Of a stretch of 41,353 nucleotides of DNA, positions 25,998 to 34,449 are shown in pieces. Location: positions 64,003 through 105,355 of the forward strand of contig NZ_LMUK01000021.1 of NCBI RefSeq assembly GCF_009766005.1, given 5' to 3'. Origin of the DNA: Bradyrhizobium sp. S69. Its GTDB lineage: Bacteria > Pseudomonadota > Alphaproteobacteria > Rhizobiales > Xanthobacteraceae. The translations under genes were made by a program, and so were the position numbers. The notes below the pieces were generated by a model. It had not been told where the DNA came from and ran no database searches. It saw only the letters and a list, made by a program, of their open reading frames with translations. How positions within the stretch are numbered: position 1 is the first letter of the stretch; each line of letters starts with the position of its first letter.

Positions 25998-27071
25998 ATG
26001 ACGTCACCAATCGCGGGAGGCGTGGATTGCGATCTGCATCCGGCCGTTCCTCATCTGACCAGCCTGTTGCCCTATCTTAGCGATTACTGGCGCGACCAGG
26101 TCACGACCCGGGGCATGGTCGATCTGGTGTCGCAATCCTATCCGGCGAATTCGCCCATCACCTCGCGGCCGGACTGGCGGCCATCCAAAGGCAAGCCGGG
26201 GTCCAACCTCCTGGACATGCAGGCCCAGGCGCTGGATCCGTTCGGTGTGAGTTACGCGATCTGCAATCCCTTATACGGGGTGCAGATGGTGTTCAGCGAG
26301 GACATGGCGGACGCGTTCTGCCGCGCCTTGAACGACTGGCTGGTCAAGGAATGGCTCGACAAGGATGCACGGCTGCGCGGCTCGATCGTGATCCCGGTGC
26401 AGAGCATCGAGAAGTCGGTGGTGGAGATCGAACGCTGCGCGCAGGACAAGCGCTTCGTTCAGGTACTGATGCTGGTGATGGGCGACATGCCGCTCGGCAA
26501 GCGCGCCTACTGGCCGATCTATGCGGCGGCCGAGCGGCTGGGATTGCCGATCGGGATTCACGCCGGCAGCAACTATCACAACCCGCCGACTTCAGTTGGC
26601 TGGGGCTCCTATCACATCGAGGATTACGTCGCCCAGGCGCAGGCGTTCCAGACCCAGATGACAAGCCTGATCGTCGAAGGCGTGTTCGCCCGGCATCCCG
26701 CCTTGAAAATGGTGATGCTGGAATCCGGCTTCACCTGGCTGCCGTCTTATCTGTGGCGGCTGCACAAGTTCTGGCGCGGCACCCGGATGGAAACGCCGTG
26801 GCTGGATCGCGCGCCGCTGGAAATTGTGCGTAGCAACATCCGCTTTTCGCTGCAGCCGGTCGACGCGCCGCCGGACCCCGCAACATTAAATCGGCTGTTT
26901 GACCATATGCAGTCGGACGAATTGCTATTATTTTCCACCGACTATCCGCACTGGCAATTCGACGGCGATTTGGCGCTGCCCGAAGGAATCTCACCCGATC
27001 TCGTGCGCAAGATCATGATCGACAATCCGCACGCGACCTATCCGCGCCTGAAGCAATCGGTAGCGGCATGA
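25998..27071 (+). CDS. Metal-dependent amidohydrolase (amidohydrolase-2 family), first copy
   Basis: A 357-aa TIM-barrel protein of the amidohydrolase-2 family (relatives include ACMSD, LigW, LigY and LigJ), which decarboxylate, hydrolyse or hydrate aromatic-derived acids. Metal-site motifs are DCDLHP (residues ~10-15), GIHAGS (His ~192) and FSTDYPHW (Asp ~312). The first motif is D-x-H and not H-x-H. It is about one-third identical by eye to the next gene, and both precede a Rieske gene, so they likely form one pathway. The start is ATG after GAGGAAAC. The natural substrate is unknown. Confidence 0.88.
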   Translation: MTSPIAGGVDCDLHPAVPHLTSLLPYLSDYWRDQVTTRGMVDLVSQSYPANSPITSRPDWRPSKGKPGSNLLDMQAQALDPFGVSYAICNPLYGVQMVFSEDMADAFCRALNDWLVKEWLDKDARLRGSIVIPVQSIEKSVVEIERCAQDKRFVQVLMLVMGDMPLGKRAYWPIYAAAERLGLPIGIHAGSNYHNPPTSVGWGSYHIEDYVAQAQAFQTQMTSLIVEGVFARHPALKMVMLESGFTWLPSYLWRLHKFWRGTRMETPWLDRAPLEIVRSNIRFSLQPVDAPPDPATLNRLFDHMQSDELLLFSTDYPHWQFDGDLALPEGISPDLVRKIMIDNPHATYPRLKQSVAA

Positions 27072-27138
27072 TCCCGAAAAGCATGCCCTCGGGCCACGAC
27101 CCGATGGGTGGAATCCGGTTTTCGGATAAGATCATGCC
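27068..27138. repeat. ATGATCCCGAAAA palindromic repeat between the amidohydrolases
   Basis: ATGATCCCGAAAA (27068-27080) is answered by TTTTCGGATAAGATCAT (27119-27135). The left arm includes the stop codon of the first amidohydrolase. I recognise this as a repeat widespread in Rhizobiales, from memory. It is a possible processing or stability element between the two coding units. Confidence 0.75.
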
Positions 27139-27159
27139 TCTAGAAAAGGAGACCACGCG

Positions 27160-28263
27160 ATGAACGTCCAGTTTCGTCCCGGCTCTGCACCGAGCACCTC
27201 CGTCAAGACCGCGATCGCCGATTGCGACATCCATCCGGCGCGCAAAAGCCTGAAGGATCTTTATCCTTACATGGCAAAGCGCTGGCACGAGCATCTCGAG
27301 ACCTATGGCAAGCATCCCTATCAGGGCATGATGGAAGGGCCGCCCTATCCGAAAGCGCAGCCCAATGCGTCGCGCCGCGATGCCTATCCGCCGGAAGGCG
27401 GCCAACAGGGCTCGTCGCTGTCGTTCATGCAGCAGCAGCACCTCGATCCGAACAATGTGGCGCTCGGCGTATTGTGCCCGCTGCAGACCGGGCAAGGCAT
27501 CCGCAACCAGGATCTCAGCGCGGCACTGGCGACCGCGGTCAACGATTGGCAGATCGCGGAATGGACCAGCAAGGACAGCCGGCTCAAGGGTTCGGTGGTG
27601 GTAGCCAACGAGGATGGTCCGGCGGCGGCTGCCGAAATCCGCAAGCGCGCCGGCGACAAGAATTTCGTCCAGGTGCTGTTGCTGAGCCGTAACGTCGAGC
27701 CGTTGGGCCAGCGCCGCTATTGGCCGATCTATCAGGCCGCGGCGGAAGCGGGGCTTCCGATCGGCATCCATGCCTTCGGCTTCGGCGGCAATCCGATCAC
27801 GGCGTCGGGCTGGCCGAGCTACTACATCGAGGAAATGGTCGGCCATTCGCAGTGCCAGCAGACCGCATTGGCGAGCCTCGTGCTGGAGGGCGTGTTCGAG
27901 CGCCACCCGACGCTCAAGATGGTGATGATCGAAGCCGGCTTCGGCTGGGCGCCGTCGCTGTCGTGGCGGCTCGACAAGAGCTGGGAGCGGATGCGCAGCG
28001 AGGTGCCGCACGTCAAGCGGCCGCCATCGGAATATATCCGCGATCACATTTTCTGGACCACGCAGCCGATGGAGGATCCAGAGCGGCGCGATCATCTGTT
28101 CGACGTGATCGATTGGGTCGGCTGGGATAAATTATTGTTCGCCACCGACTACCCGCACTGGGATTATGACGAGCCGTCGCGGGTGCTGCCGCCGGGCGTC
28201 AGCGACGCCAACCGCGAGGCGTTCTATCTCGGCAATGCGCGCAAGTTGTACGGGGTGACGTGA
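27160..28263 (+). CDS. Metal-dependent amidohydrolase (amidohydrolase-2 family), second copy
   Basis: A 367-aa paralogue of the preceding gene. It has the same three sites: IADCDIHP (~residues 20-27), GIHAFGFGG and LLFATDYPHWDYD (~325-337). Its insertion between strands (PPYPKAQPNASRRDAYPPEGG) differs, so the substrate pockets probably differ. AAAGGAG precedes the ATG. The Rieske gene begins six bases after its stop, which makes co-transcription nearly certain. Two divergent copies could act on successive intermediates or form a hetero-oligomer; neither is shown. Confidence 0.88.
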   Translation: MNVQFRPGSAPSTSVKTAIADCDIHPARKSLKDLYPYMAKRWHEHLETYGKHPYQGMMEGPPYPKAQPNASRRDAYPPEGGQQGSSLSFMQQQHLDPNNVALGVLCPLQTGQGIRNQDLSAALATAVNDWQIAEWTSKDSRLKGSVVVANEDGPAAAAEIRKRAGDKNFVQVLLLSRNVEPLGQRRYWPIYQAAAEAGLPIGIHAFGFGGNPITASGWPSYYIEEMVGHSQCQQTALASLVLEGVFERHPTLKMVMIEAGFGWAPSLSWRLDKSWERMRSEVPHVKRPPSEYIRDHIFWTTQPMEDPERRDHLFDVIDWVGWDKLLFATDYPHWDYDEPSRVLPPGVSDANREAFYLGNARKLYGVT

Positions 28264-28269
28264 ACTGAA

Positions 28270-28683
28270 ATGGCCCGTCATGTCATCGCGCCGGTGGCTG
28301 ATCTACCGCCGGGCACACGCAAATTCCTCACCATCGATGAGCGGCCGATCGCGGTCTTCAACATCAAGGGCGAATTCTTCGGCCTGATGAACCGCTGCCC
28401 GCACCAGGGTGCGGCGTTGTGCGAGGGGCCGCTGATCGGGTTGGCACAATCCTCCGATCCCGGCGAGATCGAATACACCAAGCTCGGCGAGATCATCCGC
28501 TGCCCCTGGCACGGCTGGGAATTCGACATCCGCACCGGCCAGTCCTACTGCGACCCCAAGCGCTTTCGCGTCAAAGCCTACCCCGCGCATGTCGAACCGG
28601 GCTCCAGCGTCGTGAAGGGCCCGTATGTCGCCGAGACGCTCTCGGTGTCGGTGGAAAGCGATTACGTGGTGGTGGATTTGTGA
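28270..28683 (+). CDS. Rieske [2Fe-2S] protein with extended inter-ligand loop
   Basis: A 137-aa soluble Rieske protein. The ligands are Cys43 and His45 (NRCPHQGA) and Cys78 and His81 (CPWHGWEF). Thirty-two residues separate His45 from Cys78, about twice the usual 15-18, with the extra part around GLAQSSDPGEIEYTKLGE. No catalytic iron domain follows, so it is a ferredoxin-like electron carrier or a small subunit and not a whole oxygenase. It probably serves the two adjacent amidohydrolases or an oxygenase encoded elsewhere. It is convergent with the tcu genes across a repeat. Confidence 0.9.
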   Translation: MARHVIAPVADLPPGTRKFLTIDERPIAVFNIKGEFFGLMNRCPHQGAALCEGPLIGLAQSSDPGEIEYTKLGEIIRCPWHGWEFDIRTGQSYCDPKRFRVKAYPAHVEPGSSVVKGPYVAETLSVSVESDYVVVDL

Positions 28684-28695
28684 AGTTATCGGCGC

Positions 28696-28855
28696 CGTCA
28701 TCCCGAGAGCGTGTGAAGCTATCTCCCGACGTCATCCTGAGGAGCGGCGTCTTCGCCGCGTCTCGAAGGATGGTGTTCAGCATCGTGCCTGCGGCCATTC
28801 TTCGAGGCTCGCACCTCACGGGTGAACGCAATTGCGTTCATCCCGGGGATGACGT
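28696..28855. repeat. REP-like composite element between convergent operons
   Basis: It carries GTCATCCTGAGGAGCGGCG, TTCGAGGCTCGCACCTC and CCCGGGGATGACG. Bases 28805-28854 are a perfect inverse copy of 19949-19998. It is placed to separate the rightward Rieske transcript from the leftward tcuB transcript. Confidence 0.85.
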
Positions 28856-28858
28856 CAA

Positions 28859-29977
28859 CTACTTGGCTGCCGCCCCATGCGCCATCATCTGCCGTTCCCG
28901 CGCATAGCGTACCAACGCGACGTAGCGGTAGATGCCGTGGACGAATTTTCCATAGGGCATGGTGACGAACAGCGCGAACACCACGCCGAGATGCAACGCC
29001 AATAGCGGTCCCATCGCCGCGCTGTCGCGGAGCAACAACAAGGCGATGCCGGTGAGCGCGGTCAGGAACAGCATCGCGATGAAGGCGACATCCATGCCCA
29101 TGCGCGCCTGATCGACCAGCACCGGATCGCGCTTCCATTTCTCCGTCAGCAAGCCGACCGGCCCGATCAAGAGACCGATGCCGCCGAGCGTGCCAAGCAC
29201 CACCGGTAAATCCCACCAGGCGTAGGGCGCCTCTCGTGCCAGCAGATAATGATACAGCGTTCCGACCACGGTCGCGGCGAAGCACAGCCCAAAACCGTAG
29301 AAGGTCAGATGATGATAGATCTTACGCCGGTCGGTCGGGTGATCGTCTTCGTTGAAGCAACCGACGCCGCCGCCGTCGAGATAGCGCAACTCGCCGGCAT
29401 CGCGCATCGCCTGGAACAACGAGCCAGCATCGACGCGTCCGCCGACCGGTTCGCCGATATCGCGCCAAAAGGCGCGGACGCCCATGGTGAGTGCGATGAT
29501 CGCGTAGAGCAAGGCTGCGCCGAACAGCAACGCCATCGCATTGTGCGGCATCAGTCGATAGAACGCGCCCGGCCCGGTGTGGATGCCGTAGAGCACCTGA
29601 TGATCATTGAACGCGGCAAAGCCGAAGATAAAGGCCGCCACGCTCAACGCCGCGATCACGCTGATCGCCAGTCCATTGCGCGCGAACAGTCCGGAGAAGG
29701 CGCGCGGCCAGGCATAAGCGGCATAGGATTCGGCGCGCGCGATCGCCAAATTTTGGGGAACGTTGACGTTGTATTCATGCGGCGGCGAGAACTGGCAGTC
29801 GGTGTAGCAGGCGCCGCAGCTATGGCAGAGGTTGGCGAGGTAATTGAGATCGCCGTCGGAAAACGAGCGGCGCATTTCCATCGCCGGAAATACCGCGCAG
29901 AGACCTTCGCAATAGCGGCAGGAATTGCAGACCGTCATCAGCCGGTCGGCTTCCTCGAGAATTCTAGTTCCGTGCAT
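28859..29977 (-). CDS. tcuB: TcuB: iron-sulfur, heme-type membrane subunit for tricarballylate oxidation
   Basis: A 372-aa membrane protein. Two Cys clusters at the N-terminus, CNSCRYCEGLC (~residues 17-27) and CHSCGACYTDC (~51-61), each give a 4Fe-4S-type pattern, followed by about six membrane helices with conserved His residues that could bind heme. In Salmonella, TcuB reoxidises the FAD of TcuA and passes electrons to the membrane pool, an established role in that genus. Here it overlaps the tcuA stop by 14 bases and comes after it on the minus strand. Substrate identity in this organism (tricarballylate, citrate-like or other) is inferred. Confidence 0.88.
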   Translation of the reverse strand: MHGTRILEEADRLMTVCNSCRYCEGLCAVFPAMEMRRSFSDGDLNYLANLCHSCGACYTDCQFSPPHEYNVNVPQNLAIARAESYAAYAWPRAFSGLFARNGLAISVIAALSVAAFIFGFAAFNDHQVLYGIHTGPGAFYRLMPHNAMALLFGAALLYAIIALTMGVRAFWRDIGEPVGGRVDAGSLFQAMRDAGELRYLDGGGVGCFNEDDHPTDRRKIYHHLTFYGFGLCFAATVVGTLYHYLLAREAPYAWWDLPVVLGTLGGIGLLIGPVGLLTEKWKRDPVLVDQARMGMDVAFIAMLFLTALTGIALLLLRDSAAMGPLLALHLGVVFALFVTMPYGKFVHGIYRYVALVRYARERQMMAHGAAAK

Positions 29978-31364
29978 TTTGCGCCGCTTCCCGTCCCGCG
30001 ATTCGTCCGAATACGCTGCCGATGGTCATTCCGATGCCGGCGGCATAGCCCTTGCCGAGCACATTGCCGGCCATGATCTCGCCGGCCGCGAACATGTTCG
30101 CCGAAGGCTTGCCGTCCTTCATTACCATGCGGGCCTGCTTGTTCACGCGGGTGCCGAGATAGGTGAAGGTGATGCCGGGCCGCACCGGATAGGCGTAATA
30201 AGGCGGCGTCTCGATCTTCCGCGCCCAATGGGTCTTCGGCGGCGTCAGCCCTTCGGTGCGGCAGTCGTCGAGAATGGTGTGGTCGAAGGTGCCAGGTCGC
30301 ACCGCGGCATTGAATTCCGTGACGGTCTTTTCCAAAACGGCTGCATCAAGCTCGAACTTGCCGGCCAACTCGGCAATGGAATCCGCCTTGATCGGCGGAA
30401 ACAGCGTCGGCATGAAGCTGTTCAGCACAGTCGAATCAAAAATGATGTAGGCGATCTGGTCGGGCTGGGCCGCGACCAGGCGGCCCCAGATCGCATAGCG
30501 CTTGGGCCAGATGTCCTCGCCCTCGTCATAGAAGCGTTGCGCGTGCTTGTTGACGACAATGCCGAACACCACGGAATCATGGCGCGTGATGATGCCGCCG
30601 TCGAATTTCGGCGCGCGCGCGTCGATCGCGACCGCGTGACATTGGGTGGGATCGCCGACTTCCTGCACGCCCTTGGCGAGCAACGTCTTCAGGATCGAGC
30701 CGCGATTATAGGGCGTGCCGCGGATCAGGAAATTGTCGGCGGCCTCGCCCCAATATTGCTTCAGCCATTCGATGTTGGCTTCGAACCCGCCGGCCGCGGC
30801 GACCAGGGTCGCGGCGCGGATTTCGGTGGCGCCGCCGATCGGCTGCTTCAGCGTTGCCGACAGGAACATGCCGTCTTCGATTCTGAGGTCGGTCACTTCG
30901 GCATCGTAGGCGATCGCGATGCCGATCTGCTCGGCGGTGAGATATAGCGCGTTGAGCATCGCCCGGCCGCCGCCGAGGAAGAACGAATTGGTGCGCCCGA
31001 GACTGAGCGTGCCGCCGAGCGAAGGCTGCCAGCGCACGCCCTGTTCGACCACCCAGCCCAGGATGTCCTTGGACTCCCGGATCATGTGTCTGGCCAGTTC
31101 CTCGTCGGTCTGGCCGCCGGTCACGCGCAACAGATCGTCCCAGAATTCCTGCTCGGTGTAGGGCCCGGTGAGGATTTCGGTTGCGGCGTCGTGGGCGCAG
31201 CGCATGTTGCGGGTATGGCGGGTGTTGCCGCCGCGATAGAATTTCGGCGCGCCTTCCAGCACCAGCACCGATGCCCCGGATCGCCGCGCGCTGATCGCGG
31301 CGCATAACGCGGCATTGCCGCCGCCGATCACCAGCACATCGAACTTCTGGGCGAGGTCAACCAT
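29964..31364 (-). CDS. tcuA: TcuA: FAD-dependent tricarballylate dehydrogenase
   Basis: A 466-aa flavoprotein. The dinucleotide-binding motif is VLVIGGGNAALCAAISARRSG (~residues 10-30) with the acidic strand end VLVLEGAP. A later ATLVAAAGGFEAN motif and a C-terminal FAAGEIMAGNVLGKGYAAGIGMTIGSVFGRIAG complete the fumarate-reductase/succinate-dehydrogenase-like fold. TcuA converts tricarballylate to cis-aconitate, a TCA-cycle entry. No signal peptide is seen, so it is cytoplasmic. It is followed by tcuB and preceded by an MFS carrier across a 75-bp gap with a hairpin. Confidence 0.88.
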   Translation of the reverse strand: MVDLAQKFDVLVIGGGNAALCAAISARRSGASVLVLEGAPKFYRGGNTRHTRNMRCAHDAATEILTGPYTEQEFWDDLLRVTGGQTDEELARHMIRESKDILGWVVEQGVRWQPSLGGTLSLGRTNSFFLGGGRAMLNALYLTAEQIGIAIAYDAEVTDLRIEDGMFLSATLKQPIGGATEIRAATLVAAAGGFEANIEWLKQYWGEAADNFLIRGTPYNRGSILKTLLAKGVQEVGDPTQCHAVAIDARAPKFDGGIITRHDSVVFGIVVNKHAQRFYDEGEDIWPKRYAIWGRLVAAQPDQIAYIIFDSTVLNSFMPTLFPPIKADSIAELAGKFELDAAVLEKTVTEFNAAVRPGTFDHTILDDCRTEGLTPPKTHWARKIETPPYYAYPVRPGITFTYLGTRVNKQARMVMKDGKPSANMFAAGEIMAGNVLGKGYAAGIGMTIGSVFGRIAGREAAQNARN

Positions 31365-31394
31365 GTGTTCTTATTGTCTTCTTTGCATCGAAGA

Positions 31395-31418
31395 AGCAAT
31401 CGGCCGCAGCCGATTGCT
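31395..31418 (-). terminator. Intercistronic hairpin between the MFS carrier and tcuA
   Basis: AGCAATCGGC (31395-31404) and GCCGATTGCT (31409-31418) form a perfect 10-bp stem with a CGCA loop. On the minus strand it is followed by CTTCTTCG, not a strong T-run, so partial termination or mRNA processing is likelier than a full stop. Confidence 0.4.
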
Positions 31419-31439
31419 GCACGCGTGACGCACAGAGGC

Positions 31440-32744
31440 CTATGCGGTGACGGCCTCGCGGGCTTCGACGGCGCTGCCGCGATAAATCGCAAGCGCTGCA
31501 ATAAAACCACTGGCCGCGGCACACATCAGCCAGAAGCCGGGGGATGCCTTGTCGCCGGTCCGGTCGATCAAGATCGTAGATGCGAACGGCGTGAAGGTGC
31601 CGAACAGGGCCGCCGCCAGCGCGAAGGCCAGCGAGAAGCAGGTGGTGCGGACATGCGCCGGCACGACTTCCACCAGCGCGCCCAGCATGGCGCCGCTGTA
31701 AACGCCGAAATAGAGCGAGAACATCATCTCAACCGACAGCAATTTGCCGAAGGTCGGGGCAGCCGTCAGCCAGAGCAGCGCGGGATAGGCGGTCAAGAAA
31801 GACAGGCCCGAGATCGCCAGCAGCACCGGCTTGCGGCCGACCCGGTCGGATAGCGCGCCTCCGACCGGATTCCAGATGAAGTTGGCGATGCCAACCAGCA
31901 TGGTCACGAGAAGGGCGTCCTGGCCGGAGAGCTTCAGCACGTTCTTGCCGAAGGTCGGGGTATAGACGGTGACGAAATAGAACGTCACGGTGGTCATCGC
32001 CGTCAGCATCATACCGAGCGCGATGATGCGCCAGTTCACCGCTGCCGAGGAGAATACCTCCGATGTGGTCGGGTGCGTCTTCATCGCCAGGAACGCCGGC
32101 GTTTCCTCCAGCGTTCGGCGCAGCACGAAGATGACGGGAATGATCAGGCAACCGATAAAGAACGGAATGCGCCAGCCCCATGCCGCGACCGTATCGGCCG
32201 GCATCATTTCGCTGAGTGCGAAGCCGATAATGGCGGCGACGACGATCGCGACCTGCTGGCTTGCCGACTGCAACGAGGTATAGAAGCCCCGATTGCCGGG
32301 GGTCGCGATTTCGGACAGGTAGACCGACACGCCGCCGAGTTCGACGCCTGCGGAGAATCCCTGCAACAACCGGCCCGCCAGCACGATGATCGGCGCGGCG
32401 ATGCCGATGGTGGCGTAGGTCGGGCAGAACGTGATGACGACGGTGCCGGCGGCCATGATCGCGAGTGTGACGATCAATCCCTTGCGGCGGCCGATCCGGT
32501 CGATATAGGCGCCGAGTACGATCGCGCCGACCGGGCGCATCAACGCGCCGAGCCAGAATACGCCGAAGGTGTTCAGCAGGGCTGCCGTGTCATTCTGGGC
32601 CGGGAAGAACGCCTTGGCGATCGCGCTGGCATAAAAGCCGAACAGGAAAAAATCGAACTGCTCGAGGAAATTGCCGCTGGTGGCGCGCAGAATGGCGCCA
32701 AGGCGCGACTTGATCGCCGGCGGCTGGGATGTCGATGGTTGCAA
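31440..32744 (-). CDS. tcuC: TcuC/CitA-like MFS tricarboxylate-proton symporter
   Basis: A 434-aa, 12-helix major facilitator. It matches the citrate/tricarballylate symporter group: [24 protein letters not shown] at the first helix, the loop-2 motif [32 protein letters not shown] and the second-half motif [13 protein letters not shown]. It lies just upstream of tcuA on the same strand. In Salmonella the equivalent TcuC imports tricarballylate. A ~105-bp sequence shared with the 2HCT gene's upstream region precedes it (32770-32877), so the two carriers may be regulated alike. Confidence 0.85.
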   Translation of the reverse strand: MQPSTSQPPAIKSRLGAILRATSGNFLEQFDFFLFGFYASAIAKAFFPAQNDTAALLNTFGVFWLGALMRPVGAIVLGAYIDRIGRRKGLIVTLAIMAAGTVVITFCPTYATIGIAAPIIVLAGRLLQGFSAGVELGGVSVYLSEIATPGNRGFYTSLQSASQQVAIVVAAIIGFALSEMMPADTVAAWGWRIPFFIGCLIIPVIFVLRRTLEETPAFLAMKTHPTTSEVFSSAAVNWRIIALGMMLTAMTTVTFYFVTVYTPTFGKNVLKLSGQDALLVTMLVGIANFIWNPVGGALSDRVGRKPVLLAISGLSFLTAYPALLWLTAAPTFGKLLSVEMMFSLYFGVYSGAMLGALVEVVPAHVRTTCFSLAFALAAALFGTFTPFASTILIDRTGDKASPGFWLMCAAASGFIAALAIYRGSAVEAREAVTA

Positions 32745-32769
32745 AGCGAATTCTCCCCCGTGTTCGAAA

Positions 32770-32877
32770 TGGCCGGTGCGGAAAGGCTTCTCGCCCGCCG
32801 CCGGCTGCTTTTTGGAGGGTCAATCTGCCACGTCCGCGCGGCGCGACCAACCGGAAAACACTAGATAAATCGGATAC
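32770..32877 (-). repeat. Copy A of a ~105-bp sequence upstream of tcuC
   Basis: Bases 32821-32877 match 34377-34433 at 50 of 57 positions, and looser similarity continues through TGGCCGGTGCGGAAAGG at 32770. The dyad core ACCGG-AAAACA of copy B is broken here (ACTAGAT in place of ACCGGTC). It is either a duplicated regulatory leader or a dispersed repeat. Confidence 0.8.
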
Positions 32878-32937
32878 TACGGGATCCCACCGGTTGGACG
32901 GTAGCCCGGCGCCAAGGCTCGCCGTGGGCCTTGCGCA

Positions 32938-34314
32938 TCAGCCGATCTGGGTCAACACGATCAGCACCACGGTCACGGTGAGCGCGCCACCGATGCGGGT
33001 TGCGATTTGCGCGAACGGCATCAGTTGCATCCGGTTGGCCGCGGTGAGGATGGCGACGTCGCCGGTGCCGCCCTGCCCACTGTGGCAGGCGGTGACGATC
33101 GCGGTATCGATCGGGTACATCTTCAGCCAGCCGCCGACGAAAAAAGCCGTGGTCATGATCGTCACCACGACCGAGACGATGGTGATGACGTACGTCAACG
33201 TGAAAGCCGCCACCAGCTTGTCCCACGGCGTCATTGCAACGCCGATCGCAAACAGCAGCGGATAGGTCACCGCGGTCGAAAAGAATTTGTAGACGTGAAA
33301 GGCCCCGACCTGGAGCGATGGCGAAACCGCCCGCGTCAGCTTCAGGGCCACCGCGATCATCAGCATCACCACCGGCGCGGGAAAGTCGAGCAGCCGCTGC
33401 GCCAGCGCGCCGATCAGATACAGCGTGACCGCGGTAACGACGGCTGCGCCGATGGTCGCCGTGTCGACGCGCGCCTCGGCTGCTTCCTCCTCACCTTCAA
33501 GCTCTTCGTTCTCGCCCGGTTGCAGGCGCCCTTCGCCGGTGAGATGCGGATACTTCTTGCCGACATAATTGAGCGTGCCCGCCAGCAGGATCGCGGTCAG
33601 GCTGCCGAGCATCACCGGGGGCAAGACTTGCGCGAACAGATCGCCTTGCGGCTGGTGAAGGATTTGCGCATAGCCGATCGAGAGTGGGATCGCCCCCTCG
33701 CCGATGCCTCCGGCCATGATTGGGACCACGACAAAGAAGAACGTGTGGTAGGCGCCAAGACCGAGCAGGACGCCGACCAGCGTTCCGACGATGGCGCCGG
33801 CGACCGAGCCCGCGGCCAGTGGGATGAATATCTTGAGGAAGCCCTTGATCAGGACGGCCCGGTCCATCCCCAGGATGCTGCCGACGATGATGCAGGCAAT
33901 GAACAGATACAGAAAATTCGAATCCTTGGTGAATTCTCTGACCGAATCCAGAATGGAGGCGGGCAGAAATTGATGGAATGCGAGATAAGACGGGATGAAG
34001 GTGGCGAATATCGCGGCCGCTCCGATGTTGCGGATGATCGGAATGCGCTTGCCCAATTCGGCGCAGGTAAAGCCGCCCATCGAGAGCAGCACGATCGACA
34101 TCAGGATGTCGGACGGCACCTTTCCGGTGAGCGCGAATCCGGCAATCACCGCGAACAGGATCAGGAAGATCGGCAGCGGAATGATGCCGATCTTGTAATC
34201 GACGATCGACCACCAGACCTTGGGCCAGAATGCCGTCGTGTTGTCTTGCAAAGACGTGTTGTTCTGCAAAGTCTCGCCCGGCAAAACGGGCGCGATGCCC
34301 TTGGCGTTTGGCAA
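32938..34314 (-). CDS. 2-hydroxycarboxylate (citrate/malate) transporter, 2HCT family
   Basis: A 458-aa carrier of the CitS/MaeN/CimH family. Two re-entrant-loop GGxG motifs are visible, GGIGEGAIPLS (~residue 200) and SGQGGTGDVAIL (~410), in inverted-topology halves joined by an acidic linker (NEELEGEEEAAEARVD). The family moves citrate, malate or lactate by Na+ or H+ symport or exchange. It is an extra tricarboxylate carrier beside the MFS one. The start is ATG after GGAGGACC. It is preceded by copy B of the repeated leader and by the LysR gene. Confidence 0.9.
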   Translation of the reverse strand: MPNAKGIAPVLPGETLQNNTSLQDNTTAFWPKVWWSIVDYKIGIIPLPIFLILFAVIAGFALTGKVPSDILMSIVLLSMGGFTCAELGKRIPIIRNIGAAAIFATFIPSYLAFHQFLPASILDSVREFTKDSNFLYLFIACIIVGSILGMDRAVLIKGFLKIFIPLAAGSVAGAIVGTLVGVLLGLGAYHTFFFVVVPIMAGGIGEGAIPLSIGYAQILHQPQGDLFAQVLPPVMLGSLTAILLAGTLNYVGKKYPHLTGEGRLQPGENEELEGEEEAAEARVDTATIGAAVVTAVTLYLIGALAQRLLDFPAPVVMLMIAVALKLTRAVSPSLQVGAFHVYKFFSTAVTYPLLFAIGVAMTPWDKLVAAFTLTYVITIVSVVVTIMTTAFFVGGWLKMYPIDTAIVTACHSGQGGTGDVAILTAANRMQLMPFAQIATRIGGALTVTVVLIVLTQIG

Positions 34315-34333
34315 TTTCGGTCCTCCCTGGACG

Positions 34334-34433
34334 TGGCCGGTACGGAAGGTCTCTCGCCAGCCGACTGTGTTTTCTTCAATCTGCCATGCCGGCGCGGCGC
34401 GACCAACCGGAAAACACCGGTCAAATCGGATAC
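34334..34433 (-). repeat. Copy B of the ~105-bp sequence upstream of the 2HCT gene, with LysR-like dyad
   Basis: It matches copy A (see 32770-32877). It contains ACCGG-AAAACA-CCGGT (34406-34421), a perfect 5-6-5 dyad that could be an operator for the adjacent LysR regulator. Binding is inferred only from symmetry and position. Confidence 0.75.
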
Positions 34434-34449
34434 CGCAGTGCGAGGTCGC

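Noticed and set aside
25036..26001. A 321-codon plus-strand frame over repeats and pncC
   Set aside because: It spans palindromic repeats and the antisense of a clear PncC gene; no domain is visible.
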